A stretch of 64,000 bases of DNA from positions 2,694,369-2,758,368 of the forward strand of contig ML682014.1 in the NCBI GenBank assembly GCA_007922195.1. The letters are read 5' to 3'. The notes beneath the pieces are model-generated. The model was not told the DNA's origin. It made no database searches and was given only the letters and a program-made list of their open reading frames with translations. The stretch's first letter is position 1. Each line of letters opens with the position of its first letter. The DNA comes from Podocnemis expansa. Its lineage: Eukaryota; Chordata; Testudines; Podocnemididae. The position numbers were made by a program, and so were the translations under genes. Below, in pieces: positions 23,336 through 33,463 of the stretch.

Positions 23336-24139
23336 TTAGCTTGTTCAGTCAGGATCAGAGTACAGTTTTGCTTTGGCTATTTCCCCTATTCAACATAGAA
23401 AACTAAAAATACATTTTAATAGTGTCCATTTCCAGACCACAGACACATGCTGTCCATCTTTGGAATTTACTGCCTATTAACTTTTGGTTTTGTTTTTAAA
23501 TAAAATGGTTTATGAAAAATGTTTAGTAGAAATACAAGTTCTTTCAGCCCAGGGTAGATGAACTCTTTTCAGTATCTTGTCTTGACAAGGTGAAAGCTAA
23601 TCAGGGAATTTCTCTTCTGTTCACCTACAATGGATTTCACTAAAGCATGCAGCTAGGACTACTAAGTGCCTAATACTGAAAGAAAAGGGAGGGAAACCTA
23701 TCAAATTAATTCACTCTGGGGATGCTGGATTAACTGGAGCTCTGTTTAGTTTACATCTTCCATGAGAAAAAATGGGCAGCATCAAAATGGCAGATTTCAG
23801 TGTATTTTTAAGAGAAGTATTTTATTCATATGCTACACTATTCTTTCTCAATGGGAGCTTAGATTCTTTTTTAATTGTGAAATGTGAGCGCCTCAACCCT
23901 TTTCCTGCCCCTTTATGTCATGTAAAAGGGCCAGAGCAAAGTAAAGCGACCCACAGTCCCCAGGGGGCAGAAACTGCAAATGACAGTCAGCCGATGCCTT
24001 CCAAGGGCCCTTGCACAAGCCTTGGTAAACAGGGCATGTTGGGAGCAGCACTGGGGCAAGATAAACATGTTGTAGGGGCCAGGGCACAGCATGAAGTACT
24101 GCAAGTGTTTCCAGGCAGGCTGCAGCCCACACTGAAATG

Positions 24140-24182
24140 AGAGATGTAGTTGCAGCACGTATAGACATACCCGAGGGTGGGA
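24140..24182 (+). repeat. short fragment of the same TIR family
   Basis: AGAGATGTAGTTGCAGCACG then TATAGACATACCCGAGGGTG match the terminal phrase. Too short to assign borders. Confidence 0.45.
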
Positions 24183-24297
24183 TTGACACTTCTGAGATTC
24201 AGAAAAACTCGCCACTGTTTCCTCTCCCACCGACTAACCAAAAGTATCCCAGCATTGCCTACAGCTAATTATTACTAAAATATTTTTGAGAACCATT

Positions 24298-24322
24298 TTA
24301 CACACACACACACACACACAGA
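24298..24322. repeat. (CA)n microsatellite
   Basis: Eleven or so CA units then GACAAACAAAGAAA. Confidence 0.95.
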
Positions 24323-24608
24323 CAAACAAAGAAAAACATCTGTTTATTTTTATATTATCACTTTTCTCACCTTGTCTCAAGGTAAAGGTTTGTGAACTTT
24401 GCACATCATGTTGCCTCTTAAGTCTTTCTGAATTTATATTTGCTGTCTGATTTTGCTGCAGGCAGCATGTTCTTATTTTTAGTAGCAATGTCATGGAATT
24501 CTAGCAGTGAATGCTTTCTGGTTGCATGTGATGCCAAGACTGAAGAAAATGCAAGAGGCCCAGTCGGAGTTATGGATGCTAAGGGTATGTGCCAGCAGCA
24601 ATCTAAAG

Positions 24609-24664
24609 TAGTGGTTCCCAACCACTGTGTCAGGACATATTACTGTGTCACCATACAGCAGACA
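24609..24664 (+). mobile_element. truncated hAT MITE (same family)
   Basis: TAGTGGTTCCCAACCACTGT and CAGGACATATTACTGTGTCA match the left third of the 17489 copy. It then stops where the TGTCCACAC element begins. No right end is found beyond that element, so the junction reflects deletion or imperfect nesting. Confidence 0.8.
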
Positions 24665-24667
24665 ATG

Positions 24668-25760
24668 GCTATGTCCACACACAGGGAGTTATATTGATTT
24701 AACTGGAAGAAATTTAAGTTAAATCAATATAACAATCATTAAATTGATTTAACTAAAATCGATTAAACAGGTCCCCCCCCACCAAAAAAATTGAATTAGC
24801 ATCTCCAGGGCAGGACTTGCTAATTCGATTTAGGAGAGGGGGACCATGGAAGGTGTGGCAACATGGCCCCCTGGCAGGGCCATGTTGCCACCCAATTCCC
24901 TGCCTGGCTCTCCCCAGGAGAGCCAGTGGCAGGGGGAAAAAAGGCACCACTGGCTCTGGGCTCCCTGAGCCCAGTGGGGGAAAAGACATCCCCCCAGACT
25001 GGCTGCAGCCTTCACACTTGCAGGGCGGCAGGAGAGGGATCGCTGGGCGCCCTGCATCCCCCCCATGCTTGCCGGGTGGCAGGGGGGACAGAGATCATCA
25101 GATGCCCGGCATCCCCCACTGCTGCTGGCGAAAGGGAGCCCAGCGCCCTGGCATCCCTCCAAGCGAGCCGGGCATGTAGGGGCAGGGAGCCCAGCGTGCC
25201 CTGCCACCCTCCCCTCCCCCCTGTTAGCCGGGTGCATGGGGACAGGGTGCCTAGCATCCCTCCACACTTGCAGGGTAGCGGGGGGATTGAGATAGTCAAG
25301 CGCCCCGCATCTCCATGCACTTGCCAGTGATCTCTGTCCCCCAGCTGCCCGACAAGTGCAGGAGGATGCTGAGCGTGCTGGGCTCCCCTTCCCTGCAGCC
25401 CAGCCAGCAGCAGAGGGATGCTGGAGCACTGGGCTCCCTGTCCCCGCAGCCCAGCCAGCAGCAGGGGATGCCAGGCGCCCTTCAATCCCTGCCCCTGCCC
25501 ACCTTGCATCCTCCCTCCCTGGCCAGGGTGCTGAGGGGGTAGGTCTTCCTTCCAGGGTGCCATGCATCCTGGGAGGAAGGTCAACCCCTTGAATCGACAC
25601 AATGTTGTTTTGAAACAACATGTCCCAACGGCGTTGTTTCAAAACGACTGTCTCGATTTAAGGGTCATTTCGATTCCCTGCCAGGTCTTACTATATCAAT
25701 CTAACTTTTGTTGTTTTGGTATGATGGAGCTCGTCATCAAAACAACAAAACATCATGTGG
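24668..25760. mobile_element. TIR element of the TGTCCACAC class with GC-rich core, about 1.1 kb
   Basis: The left end GGCTATGTCCACACAC and the right end CATCATGTGGACAAAAAAT are inverted. Next to the ends, AT-rich stretches carry near-palindromes (TTGATTTAACT / AGTTAAATCAA at left; GTTGTTTTGAAACAAC at right). The middle (24820-25560) is GC-rich and minisatellite-like. All long open frames at 24817-25642 on both strands come from this core and are not genes. Confidence 0.65.
25000..25545. repeat. degenerate minisatellite core
   Basis: Recurring phrases CTTGCAGGGYGGCRGG, CTGGGCTCCC, GCCCAGCCAGCAGCAG and GGGATGC.GG..C at roughly 60-75-bp spacing, with some units inverted. The clearest pair is at 25395-25470 (CAGCCCAGCCAGCAGCAGRG twice). 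Confidence 0.6.
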
Positions 25761-26084
25761 ACAAAAAATTATTTAAAGCAAAACAACTGGCATTTGCAGC
25801 TAGGAGAATCCTCTATGCTGTTGCGGCCTGACCTACCCCTATTTGGTCCATCCGTTGGTGCCTTCAGCCTTGCTGGCCAGCCTCAAGTCAAGAAGCCCCT
25901 TTTCTGAACCCTCCACTGCTTCTCTTTCATATTACTGAGCCTCTATCTCTCCTTCTGGAGCAGAGTGCTTCACTGTGCTTTATCACCCAGCGCCCAGCAG
26001 TTATTTGCCAGCAATAGGCAAAGCAGTACAAAAACTTGTCAGGCTGACTATAAACCAGCCATGTGGCAACCATACACAACCAGC

Positions 26085-26302
26085 GTGGATCTAGCTAGCT
26101 CAAAGAATAACAGGGAAGGCCACGACAGCACAGATACTACAACCTGACCTGCAGCCCTGGGGATGTACTCAAGTGACTAGTCTGTGCTGCTGCAACTTCA
26201 CATGCCTGTTGTTATTCGAGCTAGCTAGATCAAAGCTGGATCAGGTATATCTACATGTGCTGTAGTGACACCTGACTGTAGTGTAGATGTACTCTTAGAC
26301 AG
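26085..26302 (-). repeat. larger fragment of the same TIR family
   Basis: ATCTAGCTAGCTCAAAGAAT, TTCGAGCTAGCTAGATCAAA (an inverted echo of the first) and TGACTGTAGTGTAGATGTAC. It abuts the Ty3/gypsy 5' LTR at 26314. Confidence 0.55.
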
Positions 26303-26439
26303 GCCACAAATGCTGTAACGTTCAACCTCTAGGAAGCACTGTATACAATATAAAACATACCTCAGCCATGCATGCTGGAGTGCTATAAGCAAGCTCAGTA
26401 GTCAGTCTATATCTGGTACAGGGCCATGATGCAGTATTG

Positions 26440-27810
26440 GGACTAAATTACAAAAAGAAATGGAAGGAATAAAGGAACAAAAATTGCAGAAGCTCATCAA
26501 CACGCCATTCTTGAATGCCCTAGACAACTCCAGTTTTGACAAACCTTTAGAATGGGCAAACTGGAAACGGTATTTTGCAAGCAATATTTTTCAAGTTTTT
26601 GCATTGTTTTCAAGCTCCACAAGGGAATGGATGATATATAGGTATCTTCTTTAATTTATGCTATAGAGAAGCAGGCAGATCATATCTTTAAATCCTTTGA
26701 TTTTACTGAAAACAGTCACAGAAATGACTGTGAAAGGTTCTGGTTATATTTGTTGCATACTTTATACCGCAGTGAAATGTGATTTATGAAAGAGCATGTT
26801 TTCACCCATGAATGCTAGAGCCAGAAGAAAATGTTGAATGTTTTATAAGAGACTGTGATTTAGGGAATGCAAGATATGAAAACATATGAGACAAGCTGGT
26901 TATTGGGTTAACAGGTAAAAACCTTTCACAACAGCTACAATTGAAGAGGGATTTAACCCTTGCCACAGCTACGCAGAGAGCAAAGTAATATCAGCTGGTG
27001 ATACAGCAAAACCTAGAACAACTTGACAAACTTAAAAACTTGAAACTAACTTAGAATATGTAAGCAGACACATATGTTAAAAGTCATTATGAAAAAAAAG
27101 AAACAAACCCTGATGCGAGGAGAGAGAATTCCTAGGCTCAGAGGAACAAATTCCAGCCTACATCCATAAAGTGTGGAAAAAGTCATATCCCAAGAGATGA
27201 TGCATGTCTGGGCAGAGATACACCATGTAATACAGGCATGGAAAATGGACATTTTGCAGCTGTTTGCCACGTCAGAGCAGTCAGAGAGCTGACTCATATT
27301 ACAAAAAATCAAGAGCCATTGTTTCTGGGATCTATCATGTGTGATGACTTAGAGCCTGCCTGGAGAGTGAAATTGAATATTCGTGGTGATAAGTTCCAGA
27401 CAGGTAGCCATGTTAGTCTAGTCCAGTGAAACCAAAAACAAATAAGGAGTTCTGTGTCACTTTTAAAGACTAACAAATTTATTTATCAAAAGAGCTTTCA
27501 TGAGTAAAATCCAACTTTGTCAGACACATGAATATTCATGGAAAGACTACTATTGACTTTAAAATTGATTCAGAATCTGATGTCATGGTCATCTCAGAAG
27601 GGATATACAATCATGCTCAACTCTTCCCCCAAAGCTGAAGTCACCCAATGCATCTCTGACTATCCCTGGAAGAATTCGGAACCGGATTGGACCACACAAG
27701 TAACTTACAAAGACAAGAGCACAGTCTATGCCTCAGAAAGAGCAATCAGCAGCAAATGCTGCAAATGGCGGGTGCAGAACAAGAATCCTCAAGGCTTTCA
27801 GACTGACCAC
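26440..27810 (+). pseudogene. Ty3/gypsy gag-protease pseudogene
   Basis: Reading across several frames gives gag features typical of vertebrate Ty3/gypsy elements. There is a start region with FDKPLEWANWKRYF (26535-26575), then a capsid region with ENVECFIRDCDLGNARYENI near 26831-26890 and GLTGKNLSQQLQLKRDLTLA near 26907-26966. A Cys/His cluster CGKSH...GHFAAVC follows near 27168-27272, then a protease lead-in LEPAWRVKLNI near 27350-27381. After the Penelope insert comes FKIDSESDV, where the family has an Asp-Thr/Ser-Gly active site, so the catalytic triplet is lost. Stops and frameshifts are frequent. Confidence 0.72.
27387..27528 (-). mobile_element. truncated Penelope fragment with 13-bp target duplication
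   Basis: Reads AGTTCCAGACAGGTAGCCAT, AGTCTAGTCCAG, AAGGAGTTCTGTGTCACTT and TTTCATGAGTAAAATCC, all from the Penelope 3' end in reverse. Flanked by TGAATATTCGTGG (27374-27386) and TGAATATTCATGG (27529-27541), 12 of 13 identical. It lies within the Ty3/gypsy remnant and splits its protease region, so it inserted later. Confidence 0.85.
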
Positions 27811-28529
27811 TGAGAGTCATTGGCAACTAAATGAAGGACATACAGATAACCAACTTGTTATGCATTCAGGTTGAATCATTAGAAAACTAATGTGATTCAC
27901 AGACACTTAAAAAGACTGATGTGTACTGAACCTCAAAGACGGCATGACACTGTAAGTATTGTAAAGCTTAAGAATGTAGAACTCAAAGGGGGAGATGTAA
28001 TGGAACGCTAAATTATGTTTCACTGTGCAGGCACTATCTGGCACTGTGTACAAAACACTATATTTAAATGAACCTCAGACACACCTTGTAGAGCATTAAA
28101 GAATCTCATGATGAACATATACAATACGGAAAAGCAAGCTTGGTAGCCAGTCCACATCTGGAACCGAAGAACATGACACTGTTTAATCAGTGGTACCGAA
28201 CCTGTAGCCCAGGGGCCAAAAGTGACCTGTGGCTCTCCTCCTGCTGGCTAAAGAAGGCAGCTGCTGCCTAACATGGCTAAAGAAGGGAGCTGCTTCCTAA
28301 AGACCCAGTCAGAGTGTGTTTCCATGTGGCTAGAAGACTGTTGCAGATGGATGAGAAATCAATGAAGAGGCTCACTGAAATTTTCCACCTGGCTGCAGTG
28401 GCTGGAGGTACTTGGTAGCAGAGACCAGTGGCCCTTCAGGGTTGTAAAACTACAGCATGGAGCTGTCATCTATGTCTTTTCAATAATCCTTGAACAGAAG
28501 ATCCAACATAACAGATACCTGCAAAAACA

Positions 28530-28812
28530 ACGTGAATCCTGTGGCGCCTTATAGACCAAGGGTGGCCAAACTCATGGAACTCAAGAGCCACAAAAATTTA
28601 TTATTAAACCTTCAAGAGCCACACTGAGGCATATAGCCATATACTTTTACTTACTAAATTGATTTGCTGACGTTCTTCCATGAGCCACACTTTTTCATTC
28701 AAGAGCCACATGCGGCTTCCGAGCCGCAATTTGGCCATGCCTGTTATAGACTAACAATTTTCTTCAGGCTTTAGCTTTCATGGGCTCCACTCCACTTCAT
28801 CAGATGCATAAT
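28530..28812 (-). mobile_element. Penelope fragment interrupted by a hAT MITE
   Basis: Outer parts read CGTGAATCCTGTGGCGCCTT (28531-28550) and, after the MITE, ACTAACAATTTTCTTCAGGC with TTCATCAGATGCATAA. These are Penelope 3'-end sequences of the same subfamily as fold-back 4. The MITE at 28557-28743 has an exact 8-bp target duplication within it. Confidence 0.8.
28557..28743 (+). mobile_element. hAT MITE (same family), 187 bp, nested
   Basis: Ends CAAGGGTGGCCAAACTC and ATTTGGCCATGCCTG. Exact 8-bp flanks TTATAGAC (28549-28556 and 28744-28751). Inserted in a Penelope fragment. Internally deleted relative to 2406-2911: the C-rich array is missing. Confidence 0.92.
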
Positions 28813-31800
28813 AGATACCTGTAGCCATCAAGGCCAAAGGGTTGGGAACCACTGGCTCAAGTTATACCTGGGGCCTCTTCAGCATCCCCAGCAGCCTGGA
28901 ATTGGGTGGATACGAAGGAGAATTTACATGACCTTATTCCCCACCTCCCCTTGTGCTGCAAACCTGAGAGATGCAGCACAGAATTTCGAACTAAATCTTC
29001 AGCAAAGATGGTACAACAACTATAATTTTCTTACAGTCTATGAAGAGAATGTGTCAGATGTGCTAGAGAAGGAAAAGGAACAGAGCTGAGGCAATTTAGA
29101 TTAGATTCTTGTATTCTTCTTAGACCAATATTATCAGTGGGTTTTTTTCAGTCGTGTTACACCACTTAGTCACAATACATCTAAACAAGTTCTTTGTTAG
29201 TTTCACTAAATAAGGATATTTCCATAACACCAACATTATCGTATTTTTTTCTCTTTTGGGGATGTAGGGGGAGGTGATCAGAGGGAAGGCAGAATTTATC
29301 CCTGATATTAGTTTTCCCCTGTGCCAAGTCAGAAGCTTTTTAGTTTGAAACAATCTTAAAAGATATGAAAATGATTTCTTAGCATGTGCCATTTCCTCTA
29401 ACATTATATTGGGAACTTTGGGTCAGGATCAGTACAGACAGTGGCATTTGGCAGCAGAACTAGCTTAATCTGTGTGCAAGGGGATTTTTTGCTGGTGCAG
29501 AGGCTCTCACATTACTTTTCCTCTCCACTGTTGGCAAAGCAAGGAAAAGTAGGCATAGCCAAAATAAAGAGGGCATGGGCCTTTGTGGGCTTGTCCAAAA
29601 CGAAGAGGGCATGATTTCCAGCCCTTCAGGCTATTGGCAGCTGCTGTATGTCTGAGTCACTTAAATCACTTATTTTAAAGTAAATTGGGTCAGAAATTCT
29701 TGCTGCCTCAGATTACTCCTGTAAAATGGGGAAAACAACAAATCAGTTTAATGGGGAAGCTTTCCAAAGCACTTTGAAAGAATGAGTGATCCTCAGCTGC
29801 AGAATGTGTAAATGATTTGCACTCTGAGGGTATGATAATGTGTGGTATAAATCAGGCAGCTTCAAGATCTTTGAATGAAAGCTGCTGTACATGTAATAGT
29901 GTATATTGACATTTATAGGTGTCGGTAAACAGAGAAGATTTGTTCAAAATACAAATGATTTATTCTTTCATTGATCACATTCATGCACAGTATCTATTAA
30001 ATAGTGCGATTTGCCCCTGGTGTGGAGGGCATACACAATGCTTTCTGCATCCCATAAGGCTTGCTACACAGCTGTAGATGCTGTCAGGGAAACAGGGATG
30101 TCTGTATTTTGCTCTTCTGCTGTATCATGGAGCAGATGTACCATAGACCAGCATAAGCTAACAGAGTGGAGTCGGACCAGTGGACCTAATATATGCGGCT
30201 GCAATCAGTTCTCAGGGTTGAGCACAGTCCTGGGAGGGATGGAGCAAATTTCACACCGTGTCTTGTTCACTTCAATCATACACAGCCCGATTATTCACTG
30301 TTTGGGCCAGATCCTAAAATGGTGTAACTCAGAATAGCTCCAACAGTTGGCCCTTTGTATAGGTGAAGTGACTTTCACAAGAGTGCTTTATGATAAAAAA
30401 AAAAAAAAGTGAAAATGATACCTTCTTACCGGTCTAATCTATTCCCTGTGTGTATTCAGGGACCCTTTCAGCTCATCTGTTCCGACAGAGCTCCTCTTGT
30501 GATGGTGTAGTATAAAAACCTAGAAAGAACAGAAAAAAATGTTCCCAGTCTACTAGATTTTACCACTCTTAGCACTGCAGAGCCAAGACAGCTGTGGGAG
30601 ATTCTTTTATTGATTTCTGCATCCACAGAAATGTTAAGCAAGTTCCAAATGCCAAATCTTTACTTATAAATGTACACTAAAGAACTGCAGATGTCAATTA
30701 CATCTACTCTATAATACACCACCACTGGGTCAGGGTTATTGGTAATCTTACATACACAGCATGACTTTCAGATCCCAGGTGAAATTTGTTAGATGGGAGC
30801 TTAGCAAAAACATCTTATTATTTATAAACTGGGCAAACAGTGATTATTCTGGGACCAGGTTCCTGGTTCTGTGGGACCAGGATTTGTACTTGGGAATCAG
30901 AACTGATAGCAAGGCACTCAAGAGACACCAATAATGTGTGTTTCTGGGGAGGGTAAAATTAGAATGGATAATGGGAAAAAAACCCAGGAGTCTGGGGTCA
31001 AGGTAAGCCATATACGGCTTATCTTATTCTTATCTGAAATCTAATATTCCATTGTATCTTGGAATATGGCCTTCCCATACTGAGCGTATCTGAGATGCTG
31101 TTCATATCTAACAGGCAGTGTGAATGCAAAGGCTGCGCAGCTGTAAGACACTATAGAAGTTTAGTTGAAAACTCTCTATAGGGGTTACTCTCTTATGTGA
31201 AAAGATTAAGTACCATGAATTTTCCTGTACAAAAGTCAAGCTTAAAACAGGATTGTCGGTGGCAGTGTTTACAACTGTAATTATCCATTTCGTTTGGTTC
31301 TCCTGCTTGTGCTTTACAGTGAGCCAGGCCTCCATGATTGCTCTTGATAAGCAAGATTGCTCTTTCTCTCCTCTGAGCCCAGCAGCACAGTCCTTTCAAG
31401 TAGCCCATTCTGCTTGGATGAAATAACTTCCTTCTCCTGTCACTTGAGTTCACAGCTGAGCAGAAATGCATCAAAGTCAGGTCAAGGAACATAAAACCAC
31501 CAGTAGCAGAAGCCAGTTCTTTTTAGCTGCTTTCTCTCTCTGTCTCTCATTCTCTGTGTATCTTTTCTGCAGGTCCCTGTGTGTATACAGCACATGAAGA
31601 AAGGACTGTATGAATATAAGCTCTAGAATTATATATACAAAGATATTCTTTGTTGATTCTAGTAAATACAGGGACCTGCTCTTATTTTAAATTTTATTTT
31701 TACATGTGTTGCCAAAAAATACAGATATTAGGTTAGATCTTTATGGTTATTTAAAACACACTCTTCAAACAGGCATAAATTAATGCAATGTCAGCATTCT

Positions 31801-31892
31801 TTGCTCCTTTCTTTTGTCAGCCTAGGTGCATCTTTGCCATCTCTTCTGACTGTGTACATACATATGCATTATTCAGAGTTCCTCACCAATTG
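28813..31892. other. intron-like sequence
   Basis: A MIR-like piece at 29690 and an ancient repeat phrase at 30308 are the only features seen. Poly-A at 30396-30411. Confidence 0.5.
29690..29790 (+). repeat. MIR-like fragment
   Basis: GCTGCCTCAGATTACTCCTG, TAAAATGGGGAAAACAACAA and AAGCACTTTGAAAG. Confidence 0.5.
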
Positions 31893-31942
31893 TTAAAAAA
31901 AGCAAGGAGTGTTGTGGCACTTAAAGGCTAACAGATTTTAAA
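31893..31942 (-). mobile_element. short Penelope end fragment
   Basis: AAGCAAGGAGTGTTGTGGCA followed by CTTAAAGGCTAACAGATTTT matches the Penelope terminal motif. Only about 45 bp is present. Confidence 0.65.
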
Positions 31943-31984
31943 CAACTCACCAATTGTTGCTTCCTGTCTTCAATTAGATGATCT

Positions 31985-32170
31985 TTATAGTAGGGACTGT
32001 ATTTTACTATGTACTTATACAATACTCACACATATAGGGCCTGATTGAAGCCTATAGGTGCTCCTGTAATGGTAAATGATAAATAATAAAATGATAAATA
32101 GTAATGGTAAATGATGAATGGTAAATATAAATAATAAAACAAATGGTAAACAATAAAACTATTATAAATG
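31985..32170 (+). repeat. SINE tail with expanded TAAATRATAAATA array
   Basis: TAGTAGGGACTGTATTTTAC and CCTATAGGTGCTCCTGTAAT are the SINE tail. It runs into 32068-32165, a degenerate array of ATGGTAAATGATAAATA units, an expansion of the AT-rich SINE end. Confidence 0.7.
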
Positions 32171-33279
32171 GACAATGAGTCAGAATGAGACTGAATGTCC
32201 TGGAACTGCAGGTAAACTTGGTGGTATATGCCTAAATGGGTGGACTGCGATATGACTGCTGCCTTCAATGTGACTTCATGGTTCAGCATATGGCAAATCT
32301 GTTTAATGAAAACTCAGTGGTTTTGAGGGGATCCGTGAGTTGAGCACAAAATGTGCCTTACTATTCCCCTTGTGGGTTCATCTTTCCAGGCATAATCACA
32401 GCCTGAACCCAGAATTCTATCCACTTTGCACATAACATATTCCACTTGCTTAATCTTTGCACGAAACCATACACAATGGATAATAAAACATCTGTCGATA
32501 CATAAATGTTACGCTTTAGAGAATGACCTGCAGCACCATGTGGGGTTTTCAGTTTGCTTGCTGCTTGAGGGGCAAGGGCTGGTTATTATTAGATGTCCTG
32601 TATTGTCATGGAGCATGCAGGGGACTCATGTATGCATACACAAACTGAAGAGTGAATAATTATGGTAAACAACTGCCTAACAGGTATCTGTGTGCAAAGG
32701 AAAAATAGAAACCATTTTCAACAAGGAAAATCAATTCTCTGTGTTTGTGCTTTGTTCACAGCTCTTCTTATGCCACTTCCTTCTTTGCAGAAAGCATGCA
32801 GTAAAATAAAAACTATTAGCAACAAACCATAGAATTATCACTGAATAGCAACAGCAGCCTTTGATTTACAGAGAACAAAATCAAACCTGAGCTAGACTTA
32901 ATGCTCTGTAGCCCTTTGGTGTCTTTCTCCTGAGCCAGGCTGCCTTCTCTGGTTCCTGCCAAGTGCACAGCTTGCTGAGTTCAGACTGAAATGCTCCCCT
33001 CCCATGAGACAGGCACACAGAGTGGATTTTGCCACTGTCCAAAGGAGAGCTTTTACCTCTCACAAAAAGAGAACGATTTAGCTCATAGCTGCCTGGTGAG
33101 GAACCTTGTTGTTTAATCTGGAAGACCAAAGTGTAATTGATGTGCCCATCATTGGAAGGTGTTACCATGGAGAGAGAGGGATCTTTATCCAGATAACTTG
33201 AGAATTGTCACATTAATCTGGTTTAGTGCAGATATAACCACTGACACATCCAGCTGAGCAACTGAGGTTTGAGAAGCTC

Positions 33280-33463
33280 CAAAGTGGTAGCTATGTTAGT
33301 CTAGTTCAGCAAAACAAAAAAGGAGTCTTGTGGCACTTCTTCCTTCCATTCTGTAACTTCTCGTATCAAAGCATCTGACAAAGTGGGATTTTCTCCCACC
33401 AGAGCTCATGCGATAAATTTGTTAGACTTTAAAAGTGTCACAAGGCTCCTTGTTTGAGTTTTG
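33280..33463 (-). mobile_element. Penelope-derived fold-back element 2
   Basis: Starts AAGCTCCAAAGTGGTAGCTA, a diverged Penelope tail in reverse orientation. It has GGAGTCTTGTGGCACTT at left and its counterpart AAAGTGTCACAAGGCTCC at right. The centre keeps the motif AAAGTGGGATTTTCTCCCA. More diverged than fold-back 1; left arm shortened. Confidence 0.75.

Larger units (their letters stand above)
26314..28178 (+). mobile_element. Ty3/gypsy LTR retrotransposon remnant (gag-protease, no RT)
   Basis: Candidate LTRs 26314-26433 and 27996-28178 share TGTAAYG starts, GCACTGTRTACAA, AAGCAAGCT and the CTGGWACMG...CATGA end, but are diverged and unequal in length. A purine-rich tract AAAGGGGGAGA (27985-27995) directly precedes the 3' LTR, as expected for a polypurine tract. 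Inside are a decayed gag, a zinc-knuckle region and a protease start. RT, RNase H and integrase are absent between 27810 and 27995, so the copy is internally deleted or was non-autonomous. No clear flanking duplication was found. Confidence 0.72.

Noticed and set aside
24817..25642. Long overlapping open frames on both strands, up to 270 codons
   Set aside because: They lie in a GC-rich minisatellite core; peptides are repetitive and frames overlap in all registers, with no domain signature.
27538..27813. 91-codon frame as an independent gene
   Set aside because: It continues the Ty3/gypsy protease region after the Penelope insert and stops before the 3' LTR.
32068..32165. Tandem array as a possible CRISPR-like or satellite repeat
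   Set aside because: Units are degenerate with no spacers, and the array is the extended AT-rich end of a SINE tail.
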